Assembly (NCBI GenBank): GCA_937897265.1
Contig: CALCPT010000664.1
Location: 1 to 28,487, forward strand
DNA: 28,487 bases
Source: an uncultured Alcaligenaceae bacterium
GTDB lineage: Bacteria > Pseudomonadota > Gammaproteobacteria > Burkholderiales > Burkholderiaceae_B
Direction: 5' to 3'
Of the stretch, positions 8,120 to 15,706 are shown piece by piece. The notes beneath the pieces were generated by a model that did no database searches, was not told where the DNA came from, and saw only the letters and a program-made list of their open reading frames with translations. How positions within the stretch are numbered: the first letter of the stretch is position 1; each line of letters opens with the position of its first letter. Made by a program: the position numbers and the translations under genes.

Positions 8120-8150
8120 TTAGCATGACCAAGATGTGGAATAATGGGGT

Positions 8151-8945
8151 ATGACAATCCCTAGTGCCGCCACCAAATCAGGTACGCAAGTTGTGCAGCG
8201 TGTTGCAGCCCTGCTGCGCGGGGTGTCAGCGCGCAACCGCATTGGCGCGCGCCTCATTGACCTGTGCACCGAGGTCGCCATCGAGCGTCCCACCGCGCAC
8301 CGGATCCTGCAAGGTTTGGTCTCTGAAGGCCTGATCCGGCAAGACGAAAGCACCAAGCGATATTTTTTAGGCAGCGCCATTTACGAAATGGGGCTGGCCG
8401 CCAGCCCACGCACCAATATTCGCGATCTGTGTCACCCTCACCTGCAACAAATCGCACAAGCTACGGGGGACACCGTGTCGCTGACCGTGCGCGCTGGCTT
8501 TGATGGGGTGTGTATTGATCGTGCTGAAGGCGCGTTTCCGATCAAGGTCTTTGTGCTTGAGGTTGGCAAACGACGCCCCCTGAACGTTGGCGGTGGCGCC
8601 TTGGCCATTATGAGTTTTTTAGATGACAACGAGATCGAACGTATCTTTAAAGTCAACGCCGAGCGCTGTCGCGAAAAATATCCAAATTACTCTGAAGCCA
8701 ATGCGCGCAAAACGATCGCACGGGCACGCCAGCGCGGCTTTGTGATCAGTGACGTGATTGAACTACCGGGTGTGCGTTCGATTGCCGTGCCCTTAAGGGA
8801 TAAGAACAATGTGCCGATTGCGGGTATCAGCGTGTCAACGCTAACCACTCGCATGGATAAAGCGCGCTCAGATCTTGCACTCAGCGAGATTACTAAAGCA
8901 ATCGAACAGATTCAGCAGCACTTGCTGACTGCTGAACCTGACTAG
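8151..8945 (+). CDS. IclR-family transcriptional regulator
   Basis: This 264-residue cytoplasmic DNA-binding protein has the IclR layout. An N-terminal winged helix-turn-helix covers about 12-75 (RVAALLRGVS..., then ERPTAHRILQGLVSEGLI as the recognition region). The C-terminal GAF-like effector domain follows, with DTVSLTVRAGFDGVCIDR, the RPLNVGGGALAIMSF segment and AGISVSTLTTR near the end. The length is typical. IclR proteins bind small aromatic or carboxylic acids and control adjacent catabolic genes. Here the neighbours are the convergent amidohydrolase and, before the inferred insertion, the PrpD-like gene, whose relic stop codon lies only 28 bases upstream. That suggests an ancestral prpD-like/iclR operon. 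The effector cannot be predicted. The ATG at 8151 is preceded by GGGG, a weak ribosome-binding site. Confidence 0.92.
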   Translation: MTIPSAATKSGTQVVQRVAALLRGVSARNRIGARLIDLCTEVAIERPTAHRILQGLVSEGLIRQDESTKRYFLGSAIYEMGLAASPRTNIRDLCHPHLQQIAQATGDTVSLTVRAGFDGVCIDRAEGAFPIKVFVLEVGKRRPLNVGGGALAIMSFLDDNEIERIFKVNAERCREKYPNYSEANARKTIARARQRGFVISDVIELPGVRSIAVPLRDKNNVPIAGISVSTLTTRMDKARSDLALSEITKAIEQIQQHLLTAEPD

Positions 8946-8970
8946 TCCCAATCGCAAACATCACATCAAA

Positions 8971-9001
8971 CAGTTGCAACCGCAAAGAACAACTGCAACT
9001 G
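8971..9001. repeat. Inverted repeat between convergent genes
   Basis: CAGTTGCA (8971-8978) and TGCAACTG (8994-9001) form a perfect 8-bp stem with a 15-base loop, between the IclR and amidohydrolase 3' ends. It may be a bidirectional transcription stop; no T-tract follows on either strand, so intrinsic termination is doubtful. Confidence 0.35.
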
Positions 9002-9073
9002 CAAAGCAAAAAGGGCAACCACTGGCCACTCAACTACCAAGTTAACCCAGTAGCTACCACTTAGCTCACGCGC

Positions 9074-10579
9074 TCAGACAACACCGCGGTTGACATAGCC
9101 ATACGCCATGTTGGTACGCCCGTCACCGTGACGGTCGTAAATTGCTTTACCACTGGCGATCTTATCGGCGCTAACAGCGGCACGTTGGGCTGGCGTAAAG
9201 TTGTACAAGCGTGCGTTGTTCTCACCAAAAATGGCTCGCTTAATCGGCCCATCGGCGGGGCCTAAGGGCTTCAAGCTATAGCGCTTTTGTAGGTCTTCGG
9301 GGATCTCGAGGCGACGTAGCGCTTCGATTTGCCATTGCGGTGCACCAGTCCAGATGGCATCAGTGCCCCAACACACGTGATCGGCACCCAAGCCTGCGAT
9401 CAACTGACCCATCATCACAGCCGACACGCGGGGATCAGCAATCGTAGACTGTGCAAACAATTGCCCAACATCGGCGTACACATTGTTGACACCGTACTTG
9501 CCAGGGATATCTGCTAAATCACTGACCCAGTCGATGCGGCCTGTTTTTTCAAACTGTTCCCAAGCGCCCTGTGCGCCACCACCACCGCTATAGCGATAGC
9601 CACCGTGATAGATGATGAAATTTAATTGTGGCCAATCTTTTGCGGCCTTGGCAACGTCATCAACCTTGGCGTATTGCAAGAGGTTTGGAAAACTCTTTTC
9701 GACCGAGGGTGGAAACAAACCTTTGTGAATGCACACGTTTTTAAGCCCAGCTTTGGCAAACTTTTCGTACGCGGGGTAAACCAGCTTTTCGTCATCTAAA
9801 CGCCAAGGGTGCACAGACAACTGCTTGTTGGTGTTGTCGCCAATCGTGTAGCCTTTAAATGAGTCTGGCTTAAGCACTTCAATGGCGCGATCGATCTCAT
9901 CCATCCAACCAGCGTAGCCTGGGGTAAAGATGGCGTGCGCAAAGGCGCGCTTTGAGCCTGCGATTGAATTGATGGTGGCACGCGCCTGATTTTTCATGTC
10001 GTTAGTTAAAAACCAATCTGAGACTTTTTCAGACGGTGCGCCGCTGATGCACGCCACCTTGGTATCGCTATCCAAAAATATTTCTTTTAGGTAGTTGGCA
10101 AACTTAAGGTCTTCAAGCGTTTGGGGTTTGTCTACCAAGGCCGGATTCCAGCCTGCCTTACCCACCGCCTCGCGACTGCGCGCAAAGCCCTCAAGACTGG
10201 TGTCATCACGCAAAAAGTGCGTATGCATATCCATGATGAACTGCCCAGACAACGACTGGGCACGTTCATTCGCCATCTCAGGCGTGGCGGCCTCTGCACG
10301 CGACACACCAAATACTGGGCCGTAGGTATCATTCATCGCCAAAAACGCGGCGGCCATCCCAGAGGCTGATTTTAAAAACTTGCGGCGCGTCAGGCCTTGT
10401 TTTTTTGCAAGCTCGGCACCCAGTGCCTTCACCCGCGCCTCATATTCTTTTTGCTTGGGCGTTTGCGCACCAGGCAAAAACTCATCACTTGAAACGCACT
10501 GAACCGGAATTGGCGCCGGAAAAATCGATGACTCGGCAGGGATTAGGGCAGCAAGTTCGTCAGGGCTGAGAAGGCTCAT
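9074..10579 (-). CDS. Amidohydrolase-family (TIM-barrel) enzyme with Tat signal
   Basis: A metal-dependent hydrolase or decarboxylase of the amidohydrolase-2 (ACMSD-like) group, 501 residues from the chosen ATG. Metal-site motifs visible are MDMHTHF (HxH at the end of strand 1), IIYHGGY in the middle and CWGTDAIW (Asp, strand 8). Ahead of the barrel is a twin-arginine motif, LTRRKFLKSASGMAAAFLA, about 63 residues from the N-terminus, followed by an AEA cleavage-like site, so it is probably folded in the cytoplasm and exported by Tat. The frame extends to a GTG at 10642 (522 residues), but that start has no ribosome-binding site; the ATG at 10579 opens a plausible MSLLSPDELAAL. Neither start has a good Shine-Dalgarno. 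Substrate is unknown; the convergent IclR gene may regulate it. Confidence 0.85.
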   Translation of the reverse strand: MSLLSPDELAALIPAESSIFPAPIPVQCVSSDEFLPGAQTPKQKEYEARVKALGAELAKKQGLTRRKFLKSASGMAAAFLAMNDTYGPVFGVSRAEAATPEMANERAQSLSGQFIMDMHTHFLRDDTSLEGFARSREAVGKAGWNPALVDKPQTLEDLKFANYLKEIFLDSDTKVACISGAPSEKVSDWFLTNDMKNQARATINSIAGSKRAFAHAIFTPGYAGWMDEIDRAIEVLKPDSFKGYTIGDNTNKQLSVHPWRLDDEKLVYPAYEKFAKAGLKNVCIHKGLFPPSVEKSFPNLLQYAKVDDVAKAAKDWPQLNFIIYHGGYRYSGGGGAQGAWEQFEKTGRIDWVSDLADIPGKYGVNNVYADVGQLFAQSTIADPRVSAVMMGQLIAGLGADHVCWGTDAIWTGAPQWQIEALRRLEIPEDLQKRYSLKPLGPADGPIKRAIFGENNARLYNFTPAQRAAVSADKIASGKAIYDRHGDGRTNMAYGYVNRGVV

Positions 10580-10730
10580 GATAGGGTCGGCGTAAGGAGA
10601 GTTTGGCGAAAAGGGATCAAGCGTTACTTTTGCACAAATCACTCAAAAAATATAGGCTCAATCGCCACACATAAAATGGTTTAGTCTTAATTTCATGCAA
10701 TCATGCAGCATGAAAATAAAGAGACGCGAC

Positions 10731-10997
10731 ATGGATGCACTCCCAGCAGAACAACAAATCGTTAAGTCAATTGGGACGAGTGGTCAGATCTCACTCGGTA
10801 AAGAGTTCGCTGGGCGAAAGGTATTAGTCGAAAACCCCGAACCCGGCGTTTGGGTCATTCGAACGGTAACAATCATCCCAGACAACGAACGATGGCTGCA
10901 CCAGCCTTCAACTGCAAAGAAACTAGACAGCGCCTTGGCGTGGGCAAATCAGAATCTAGCGACAGCATCCAAGCGCAAAACAAAAAGTAGCGCCTAG
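10731..10997 (+). CDS. Small AbrB/MazE-like protein, possible orphan antitoxin
   Basis: A protein of about 88 residues. The core IVKSIGTSGQISLGKEFAG followed by KVLVENPEPGVWVIRTV resembles the swapped-hairpin AbrB/MazE DNA-binding fold seen in antitoxins. A C-terminal tail (WLHQPSTAKKLDSALAWAN, then a basic end) could bind a toxin. No toxin gene is adjacent: the downstream neighbour is convergent and shares the CTAG that forms both stop codons, and the upstream neighbour is the divergent amidohydrolase. ATGs at 10695, 10710 and 10731 are in frame; I prefer 10731 because a purine-rich AAAGAGACG precedes it. The assignment rests on motif resemblance only, so it may be a solitary regulator. Confidence 0.6.
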   Translation: MDALPAEQQIVKSIGTSGQISLGKEFAGRKVLVENPEPGVWVIRTVTIIPDNERWLHQPSTAKKLDSALAWANQNLATASKRKTKSSA

Positions 10998-12394
10998 TTA
11001 CTCAACCACTCATTCACCCCAACCGCTGCCGCTTTACCCGATGCCATCACCCCGTTAATGAGATACCCGCCAGTTGGGGCTTCCCAGTCAAGCATTTCAC
11101 CGGCGCAAAACACGCCTGGTAAATTTTTAATCATCAGTTGCTGGGTAAGACCTTCAAACTGCACACCACCTGCGGTGCTGATGGCCTCGTCGATTGGGCG
11201 GCACGCGGTTAAGACAATTGGCAGGGCTTTCATACCGGCGGCGAGTTGCGCCGCGTCCTTAAACGTTTCAGCCGATAAGCATTCGCGCAGTAATCCAGCT
11301 TTGACACCGTGCACACCTAAACGTGAACGAAGATGTGATGAAAGTGAGCGCGTACCCCGTGGGTGCGAAACTTCAGTCAAGACTTTTTCGGCGGTGTAAT
11401 CGGGTAATAAATCAACGTATAGCGTGACTTGCCCGTTGCGCAGGATTTCATCGCGCAAAGCAGCCGAAAGGGTATAGATGGCGCCGCCCTCTAAGCCGTG
11501 TTCAGTGATCAGGCATTCACCACGCAAGTGTGCAGTGTGCACGGCCGCCGCTTGTGTGGCTGCGGCTTTCGCACTTCTGCCGCGACCTTTGGTTGCCTTT
11601 GCAGGCGTGGTCGTCAGCCAAAACTCAGCAGTCTTAAGCGGCTGGCCCGCACACTGATCGATAAAGTGCTGTGACCACTTTGTTTCGAAGCCACCATTGC
11701 TTGGCAGCAACGGCGCAAGCTGCACGCCTAGTTGTTGCAACAACGGCCACCAGGCGCCATCAGAGCCTAGGCGTGCCCAACTGCCGCCGCCCAAAGCAAG
11801 AACGACCGCATCAGGCGTAACGACCACCTCGCCTTTCGGCGATTCAAAACACAACGTTTGTTTGTTTAACGTCTGCGTGTGTGAGGTCTGACTTTTTGGA
11901 GTTTGTGCTTCTGATCCCTCTGCCGCTGACTGCTGTGACGCTAACCGTGCGCCGTCAAAACTCTGCGTTTCTGAAGTCTGCTCTGTTGCGAACCCCAACC
12001 AACGATGACGCATCAAAAACTGCACATTTTGTTTGCGCAATCGCTGCATCCAAGCCCGCAACAACGGCGCCGCTTTCATCTCGGCCGGAAACACTCGACC
12101 CGATGAACCAACAAACGTTTCAATCCCTAAGCCCTGCACCCATTCACGCAGCGCGGTGGCATTCAACCCCGCCAACATCGCAGCAAACTCAGGCGCACGC
12201 GCGCCATAGCGCGCATTGAAACGCTCGACAGGCTCAGAGTGCGTGATGTTTAGCCCGCCACGACCCGCCATCAAAAACTTGCGGCCCGCCGAAGGCTTGG
12301 CTTCAAACACTTGCACCGTATGACCCGCTTGCGCAAGCACTTCAGCTGCCATCAGGCCAGCCGGGCCGGCACCGATGACCGCAACATTAGCCAT
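10994..12394 (-). CDS. HI0933/BaiN-type NAD(P)/FAD-dependent oxidoreductase
   Basis: A 466-residue cytoplasmic flavoprotein of the HI0933 (BaiN/RdsA) group, apparently the TIGR03862-like branch. FAD-binding GAGPAG is at 8-13, GRKFLMAGRGGLNITHSE follows at about 37-54, and the family C-terminus has ISTAGGVQFEGL and FCAGEMLDWEAPTGGYL. The physiological reaction of this branch is not established. Between about 136 and 182 there is a Gln/Ser/Thr-rich insertion (ETQSFDG..., SQTSHTQTLNKQTL) that breaks the conserved fold and looks like repeat expansion. Another Ala/Lys-rich loop (KATKGRGRSAKAAATQAAA) lies near 285. It ends two bases before the RidA stop on the same strand, so it may be the last gene of the catabolic operon or an independent neighbour. 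Confidence 0.85.
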   Translation of the reverse strand: MANVAVIGAGPAGLMAAEVLAQAGHTVQVFEAKPSAGRKFLMAGRGGLNITHSEPVERFNARYGARAPEFAAMLAGLNATALREWVQGLGIETFVGSSGRVFPAEMKAAPLLRAWMQRLRKQNVQFLMRHRWLGFATEQTSETQSFDGARLASQQSAAEGSEAQTPKSQTSHTQTLNKQTLCFESPKGEVVVTPDAVVLALGGGSWARLGSDGAWWPLLQQLGVQLAPLLPSNGGFETKWSQHFIDQCAGQPLKTAEFWLTTTPAKATKGRGRSAKAAATQAAAVHTAHLRGECLITEHGLEGGAIYTLSAALRDEILRNGQVTLYVDLLPDYTAEKVLTEVSHPRGTRSLSSHLRSRLGVHGVKAGLLRECLSAETFKDAAQLAAGMKALPIVLTACRPIDEAISTAGGVQFEGLTQQLMIKNLPGVFCAGEMLDWEAPTGGYLINGVMASGKAAAVGVNEWLSN

Positions 12395-12396
12395 GC

Positions 12397-12750
12397 TTAT
12401 TTTTTTGCAGCAGAAACAATCACTTCAACCAACAAGTCAGGCGCTGCCAGTTTGACCTCGCCGGTTGCGCGTGTGGGTAACGCATCTTTAGGTGCCCACT
12501 CAGCCCAGACACTGTTCATCCCAGCAAAGTCAGCGGTGATGTCTTTCAGCCAGATTTGTACCGTAAGCAGATGATGTTTGTCTGAACCGGCAGCGGCAAG
12601 ATAGCCATCAATCTTGCTAAACACATCGCGCGTTTGCGCCACGATGTCGCCTTTGACGCTTGCAGTGATACCCGCCACATAAATCGTGTCGCCGTGAATG
12701 ACCACGCGGCTGAGGCGTTCGTTTGAATCTAGACGAGTAATGTTAGCCAT
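12397..12750 (-). CDS. RidA-family enamine/imine deaminase
   Basis: A 117-residue YjgF/YER057c/UK114-family protein. Members hydrolyse reactive 2-imino or 2-amino acids to the 2-oxo acid and ammonia in the cytoplasm. The catalytic Arg is present (Arg94 in PTRATGEV), with the partner Glu109 in LLVEVIVSA. A longer frame exists to 12786, but the ATG at 12750 has AGGAG a few bases upstream and gives the normal family length. The start overlaps the end of the DAO-family oxidase by 8 bases. That coupling makes functional sense, because the oxidase should release an imine that RidA would clear. It is probably the last dedicated gene of the operon that begins at the binding protein near 20679. Confidence 0.92.
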   Translation of the reverse strand: MANITRLDSNERLSRVVIHGDTIYVAGITASVKGDIVAQTRDVFSKIDGYLAAAGSDKHHLLTVQIWLKDITADFAGMNSVWAEWAPKDALPTRATGEVKLAAPDLLVEVIVSAAKK

Positions 12751-13918
12751 GAAAAAGCTCCTGTGTAGGTGAGGGTGCGCCCGCATGAAAGCGCGCGATC
12801 GAAAAAGGGGTAATGGGTAAAGCCGTTTGACCCGTTGTAATTAAATCGGCGGTGATCTTACCGACAATCGGCCCCAACTGAAACCCGTGCGCCGAGAACC
12901 CAAAGGCATGATACAGGTCTTGTTCAGTACTGCTTGGGCCAATCACCGGAATCCCATCTGGCATCTGGGCTTCGATACCGGCCCAACCGCGGCTGATCAC
13001 TGAATTTTTCATATGCGGAAACAAATCACACACCGTGCGCGCACCTTGCGCCAACTGCCTGAAGTCAAGTTCACTCCAGTCGCGCTCGCGATCAACATAG
13101 GCCAGGCGACCGCCACCAATCAGTACCGTGCCGTTCGCGCGTTGCTTAAACGAGAGCGGTCTGCCTGTACCCAACACGACCGGATCTAAAAAATGCGGCA
13201 TGCGCGTGGTGACCAGCATCATCGGGCCCACTGGCTCAAGCGGTACAGGCTCACCCATTTGTGCCGCGATTTTATCGGCCCAAGCACCCGCACAGTTCAC
13301 CAAAATCGGTGCGGTAAAAAGACCTTGATCTGTCTGAACCTGCCACTGACCCGCCCTGCGCTGCAGCTGGTGGACTTGTATCCCCTCGATCACCCGCGCG
13401 CCTAAGCTTTGTGCTTTAAATCTGAAGGCGCGCGTCGTGCGGTAGGGGTCGGCCGAACCATCGCCACGCACAATGAGCCCACCTTGAATACTGGGCGTAA
13501 TCGCCGGCACAATCGAACGTACCTCGTCCGCGTGTATCCATTCTTCGTGGGTGTAGCCATGCTCGTGCATGGTTTGTAGTCGCGTACGCAAGGTCGCGAC
13601 GTCTACCTCATCTTCAGCAACCCGCATTTGGCCGTTTTGATCGAAGCCGCAATCATCATCGACCCAGTCTTTGATCTTTAACCAGATCTCACGCGAAGCC
13701 AGCGATAACGGTACCTCAGCCAAATGCCGACTAAGCGTGCGTACACCGCCTGCGTTGACGCCCGATGCATGACGAGCAATGTAGTTTTTTTCAAGCACCA
13801 GCGCATGCACGCCTGCGCGCGCCAAATGCAAGGCGGTTGAACTGCCGTGTAAACCCCCGCCAATAATAATGACGGGGGCAAAATGCGTAGGATCAGCGGA
13901 GTGCGCACGATCAGTCAT
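12743..13918 (-). CDS. FAD-dependent oxidoreductase, DAO family (second oxidase of operon)
   Basis: A 391-residue protein of the D-amino-acid-oxidase/glycine-oxidase/sarcosine-oxidase-beta family, which oxidises C-N bonds of amino acids. The dinucleotide motif GGGLHG is at 20-25, followed by VLEKNYIARHASGVNAGGV, where FAD contacts lie in this family. The C-terminus has WAGIEAQMPDGIPVIGP and GFSAHGFQLGPIVG, the usual FAD-closing segment. No signal peptide is seen. It lies 19 bases after the HcnB-like gene and overlaps ridA. The operon therefore carries two DAO-fold oxidases, this one and the one at 15687, which are clearly different in sequence. This one may act on a second substrate or on the product of the first reaction. 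Confidence 0.88.
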   Translation of the reverse strand: MTDRAHSADPTHFAPVIIIGGGLHGSSTALHLARAGVHALVLEKNYIARHASGVNAGGVRTLSRHLAEVPLSLASREIWLKIKDWVDDDCGFDQNGQMRVAEDEVDVATLRTRLQTMHEHGYTHEEWIHADEVRSIVPAITPSIQGGLIVRGDGSADPYRTTRAFRFKAQSLGARVIEGIQVHQLQRRAGQWQVQTDQGLFTAPILVNCAGAWADKIAAQMGEPVPLEPVGPMMLVTTRMPHFLDPVVLGTGRPLSFKQRANGTVLIGGGRLAYVDRERDWSELDFRQLAQGARTVCDLFPHMKNSVISRGWAGIEAQMPDGIPVIGPSSTEQDLYHAFGFSAHGFQLGPIVGKITADLITTGQTALPITPFSIARFHAGAPSPTQELFHG

Positions 13919-13937
13919 CGCAATGTTTCCCCAAGGG

Positions 13938-15401
13938 CTACACGGGCTTCTTTAAGCGAATCACCGCTTTTTTAGAATCATCAGTTTGTGGCAAGGCCGC
14001 CAACTCACCTAGAGTTAACGGCTTGGTTGGAAAGCGCAACCGATAATGACCCACCTCTTGCGCAGTGACCTTGCGCTCTTGTGCAATGAGCTCAGTGACC
14101 GTAACGCTACAAAAACGACCCTGACACGGGCCCATGCCACAGCGTAAAAAAGATTTCATCTGGTTCGGGCCAGGGCAGCCCAGACTGACGGTTTCGCGTA
14201 CCTGCGCAGCAGTGATCTCTTCACAACGGCACACAATCGTGTCACCCGTGGGCAACCGAAACTGCTCGGGCGCCTGATAGAGCGTGTCGAAAAACTCGCG
14301 CCCCTGTACTGCACGCGTTAACGCGGCGCGCGGCCCAGCGCTTGCGGCGTCACGTTGTGCCGCGGTAATTTTGCCAAGCTGATGGGCAACCTGTAATGCC
14401 GATAAACGACCACGCTGCTCAGCCGCTAAGGCACCCGCAATACCACCGCCATCACCCGCAATGCTGACGGCAGCCACGTTGGTACCGCCCCAAGCATCCA
14501 CCTTTGGCTCCCAGCACAAGAGCAACTCATTCCATTGTTGTTCGACACCAACTGCTTGCGCAAGATTGATGTTGGGGATCACACCTTGGTGCAAGAGTAG
14601 TTGCGAAGCTGCCAAGGTTTCGGTGCGACCGCCCGCAGTAAAACGAACGCTTTGCAAGGCTTGATCATTGGGGGCATGACCGGCCAGCGCTTCAAGTGCT
14701 GTCACGCCTTTCACGATGCGAACCTGCGCTTTTACCTCACGCAAAAGCTTTAAGCCTTTAACCAGATAGGGCGAAGTTAAAAACCCCCAAGCGTGGCGTA
14801 AGGCTTTGCCCAAGCGACCAGGCGGGGTGGTGTCGAGCAACGCATCGACCTTAATCCCTGCATTTAAATATTGCCAAGCAATGAGATACAACAGAGGGCC
14901 ACAACCGGCCAAGACCGTACCCTTGCCGGGTACGATCCCCGACGACTTCAGCAAAATTTGAGCAGCCCCCGCTGTGATCACGCCGGGCAGCGTCCAACCC
15001 GGGATCGGAAACGGACGCTCTTGCGCACCTGTGGCCAACACAATCTGCTTGGCGTGCAACATACGTGCTTCGCCCGCCACCGAATAACCGACTTCGAAGC
15101 CCTGCGTAGCATCAGCCACCGTCATCTGCGCCACGGCCCAAACCGTCGCGCCCGGAATGTACTGCGCCCCAGATTGTTTGAAGGGCTCTAGCAAAGATTC
15201 ACCATGCCAATAATCATCGCCCAAAATCTTACGTTGACGGATTGGCGTTGAGGTGATTGCCCGATAGATCTGCCCACCTGGGGCAGCCTGTTCGTCTAGC
15301 ACTATCGTCGAGATACCTTGTTGCGCGGCGGTAGTCGCCGCCGCTAAACCGGCAGGCCCTGCACCCACGACTAATAATTCACATTGAAGTGTGGTGATCA
15401 T
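13938..15401 (-). CDS. Opine-oxidase A / HcnB-like FAD/NAD protein with BFD [2Fe-2S] domain
   Basis: A 487-residue flavoprotein subunit of the type found in opine oxidase (OoxA/NoxA), hydrogen cyanide synthase HcnB and heteromeric D-hydroxyproline dehydrogenase. FAD motif GAGPAG is at 13-18, APGGQIYR follows near 41-48, and a second nucleotide motif sits in VLAGCGPLLYL. The C-terminal BFD-like domain has CRC (Cys391, Cys393) and RCGMGPCQGRFC (Cys421, Cys426, Cys431), the likely [2Fe-2S] ligands. It overlaps the small ferredoxin-like gene by 4 bases (ATGA), so the two are translationally coupled. The three genes 13938-16859 probably make one electron-transferring dehydrogenase at the inner face of the membrane. 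Substrate is uncertain; HCN production is unlikely given the linked transporter. Confidence 0.87.
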   Translation of the reverse strand: MITTLQCELLVVGAGPAGLAAATTAAQQGISTIVLDEQAAPGGQIYRAITSTPIRQRKILGDDYWHGESLLEPFKQSGAQYIPGATVWAVAQMTVADATQGFEVGYSVAGEARMLHAKQIVLATGAQERPFPIPGWTLPGVITAGAAQILLKSSGIVPGKGTVLAGCGPLLYLIAWQYLNAGIKVDALLDTTPPGRLGKALRHAWGFLTSPYLVKGLKLLREVKAQVRIVKGVTALEALAGHAPNDQALQSVRFTAGGRTETLAASQLLLHQGVIPNINLAQAVGVEQQWNELLLCWEPKVDAWGGTNVAAVSIAGDGGGIAGALAAEQRGRLSALQVAHQLGKITAAQRDAASAGPRAALTRAVQGREFFDTLYQAPEQFRLPTGDTIVCRCEEITAAQVRETVSLGCPGPNQMKSFLRCGMGPCQGRFCSVTVTELIAQERKVTAQEVGHYRLRFPTKPLTLGELAALPQTDDSKKAVIRLKKPV

Positions 15402-15706
15402 GCCAGCACCTCGCGCGCACCTTGTTGACGTTCGATTTTCATACCACTGCGCACGGGGATCATGCAGCCTTGTTGATTCGGTTGATCATCAATCATGACC
15501 AGGCAGTCGTAACAGATCCCCATCAAACAAAACGGACCACGTGGCACCTCTTTCACCGCGGTATCACGACACTCGTTGAGCCCCGCCGCGAGCAAAGCCG
15601 CCGCGACGCTATCGCCCGCACGGCACTGGACGGCTTTGCCATCAATCGTCACAACCACTGGCGCAAGCGCTAAGGCTTGCTCTGCTTCAGGCAGCCTGTT
15701 GTACAT
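15398..15706 (-). CDS. Small (2Fe-2S)-binding protein, HcnA/OoxC-like subunit
   Basis: A 102-residue ferredoxin-fold subunit. The cluster ligands follow C-x4-C-x2-C-x12-C: Cys60, Cys65, Cys68 and Cys81 in FCLMGICYDCLV and QGCMIPV. This is the pattern of HcnA and of the small subunit of opine and sarcosine oxidases. A longer frame runs to 15757, but the ATG at 15706 has an excellent GGAGG five bases upstream and gives the family length. The gene overlaps the end of the upstream oxidase gene by 20 bases and the start of the following flavoprotein by 4. That tight coupling fits equal production of three subunits of one complex. Confidence 0.9.
   Translation of the reverse strand: MYNRLPEAEQALALAPVVVTIDGKAVQCRAGDSVAAALLAAGLNECRDTAVKEVPRGPFCLMGICYDCLVMIDDQPNQQGCMIPVRSGMKIERQQGAREVLA

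Larger units (their letters stand above)
7850..8150. promoter_or_regulatory. Gene-free region between desaturase and IclR gene
   Basis: This 301-base gap holds the presumed divergent promoters of the desaturase (minus) and IclR regulator (plus). The part next to the desaturase is visibly A/T-rich. It contains a 16-bp dyad TGTTGT-GTAG-ACAACA (7947-7962), a candidate operator, and on the minus strand a weak promoter-like pair, TTGTCT and TACAAC with a 17-base spacer, overlapping that dyad. Near its right end lies the right copy of the 18-bp repeat (8102-8119). I see no small gene or RNA. Confidence 0.4.
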
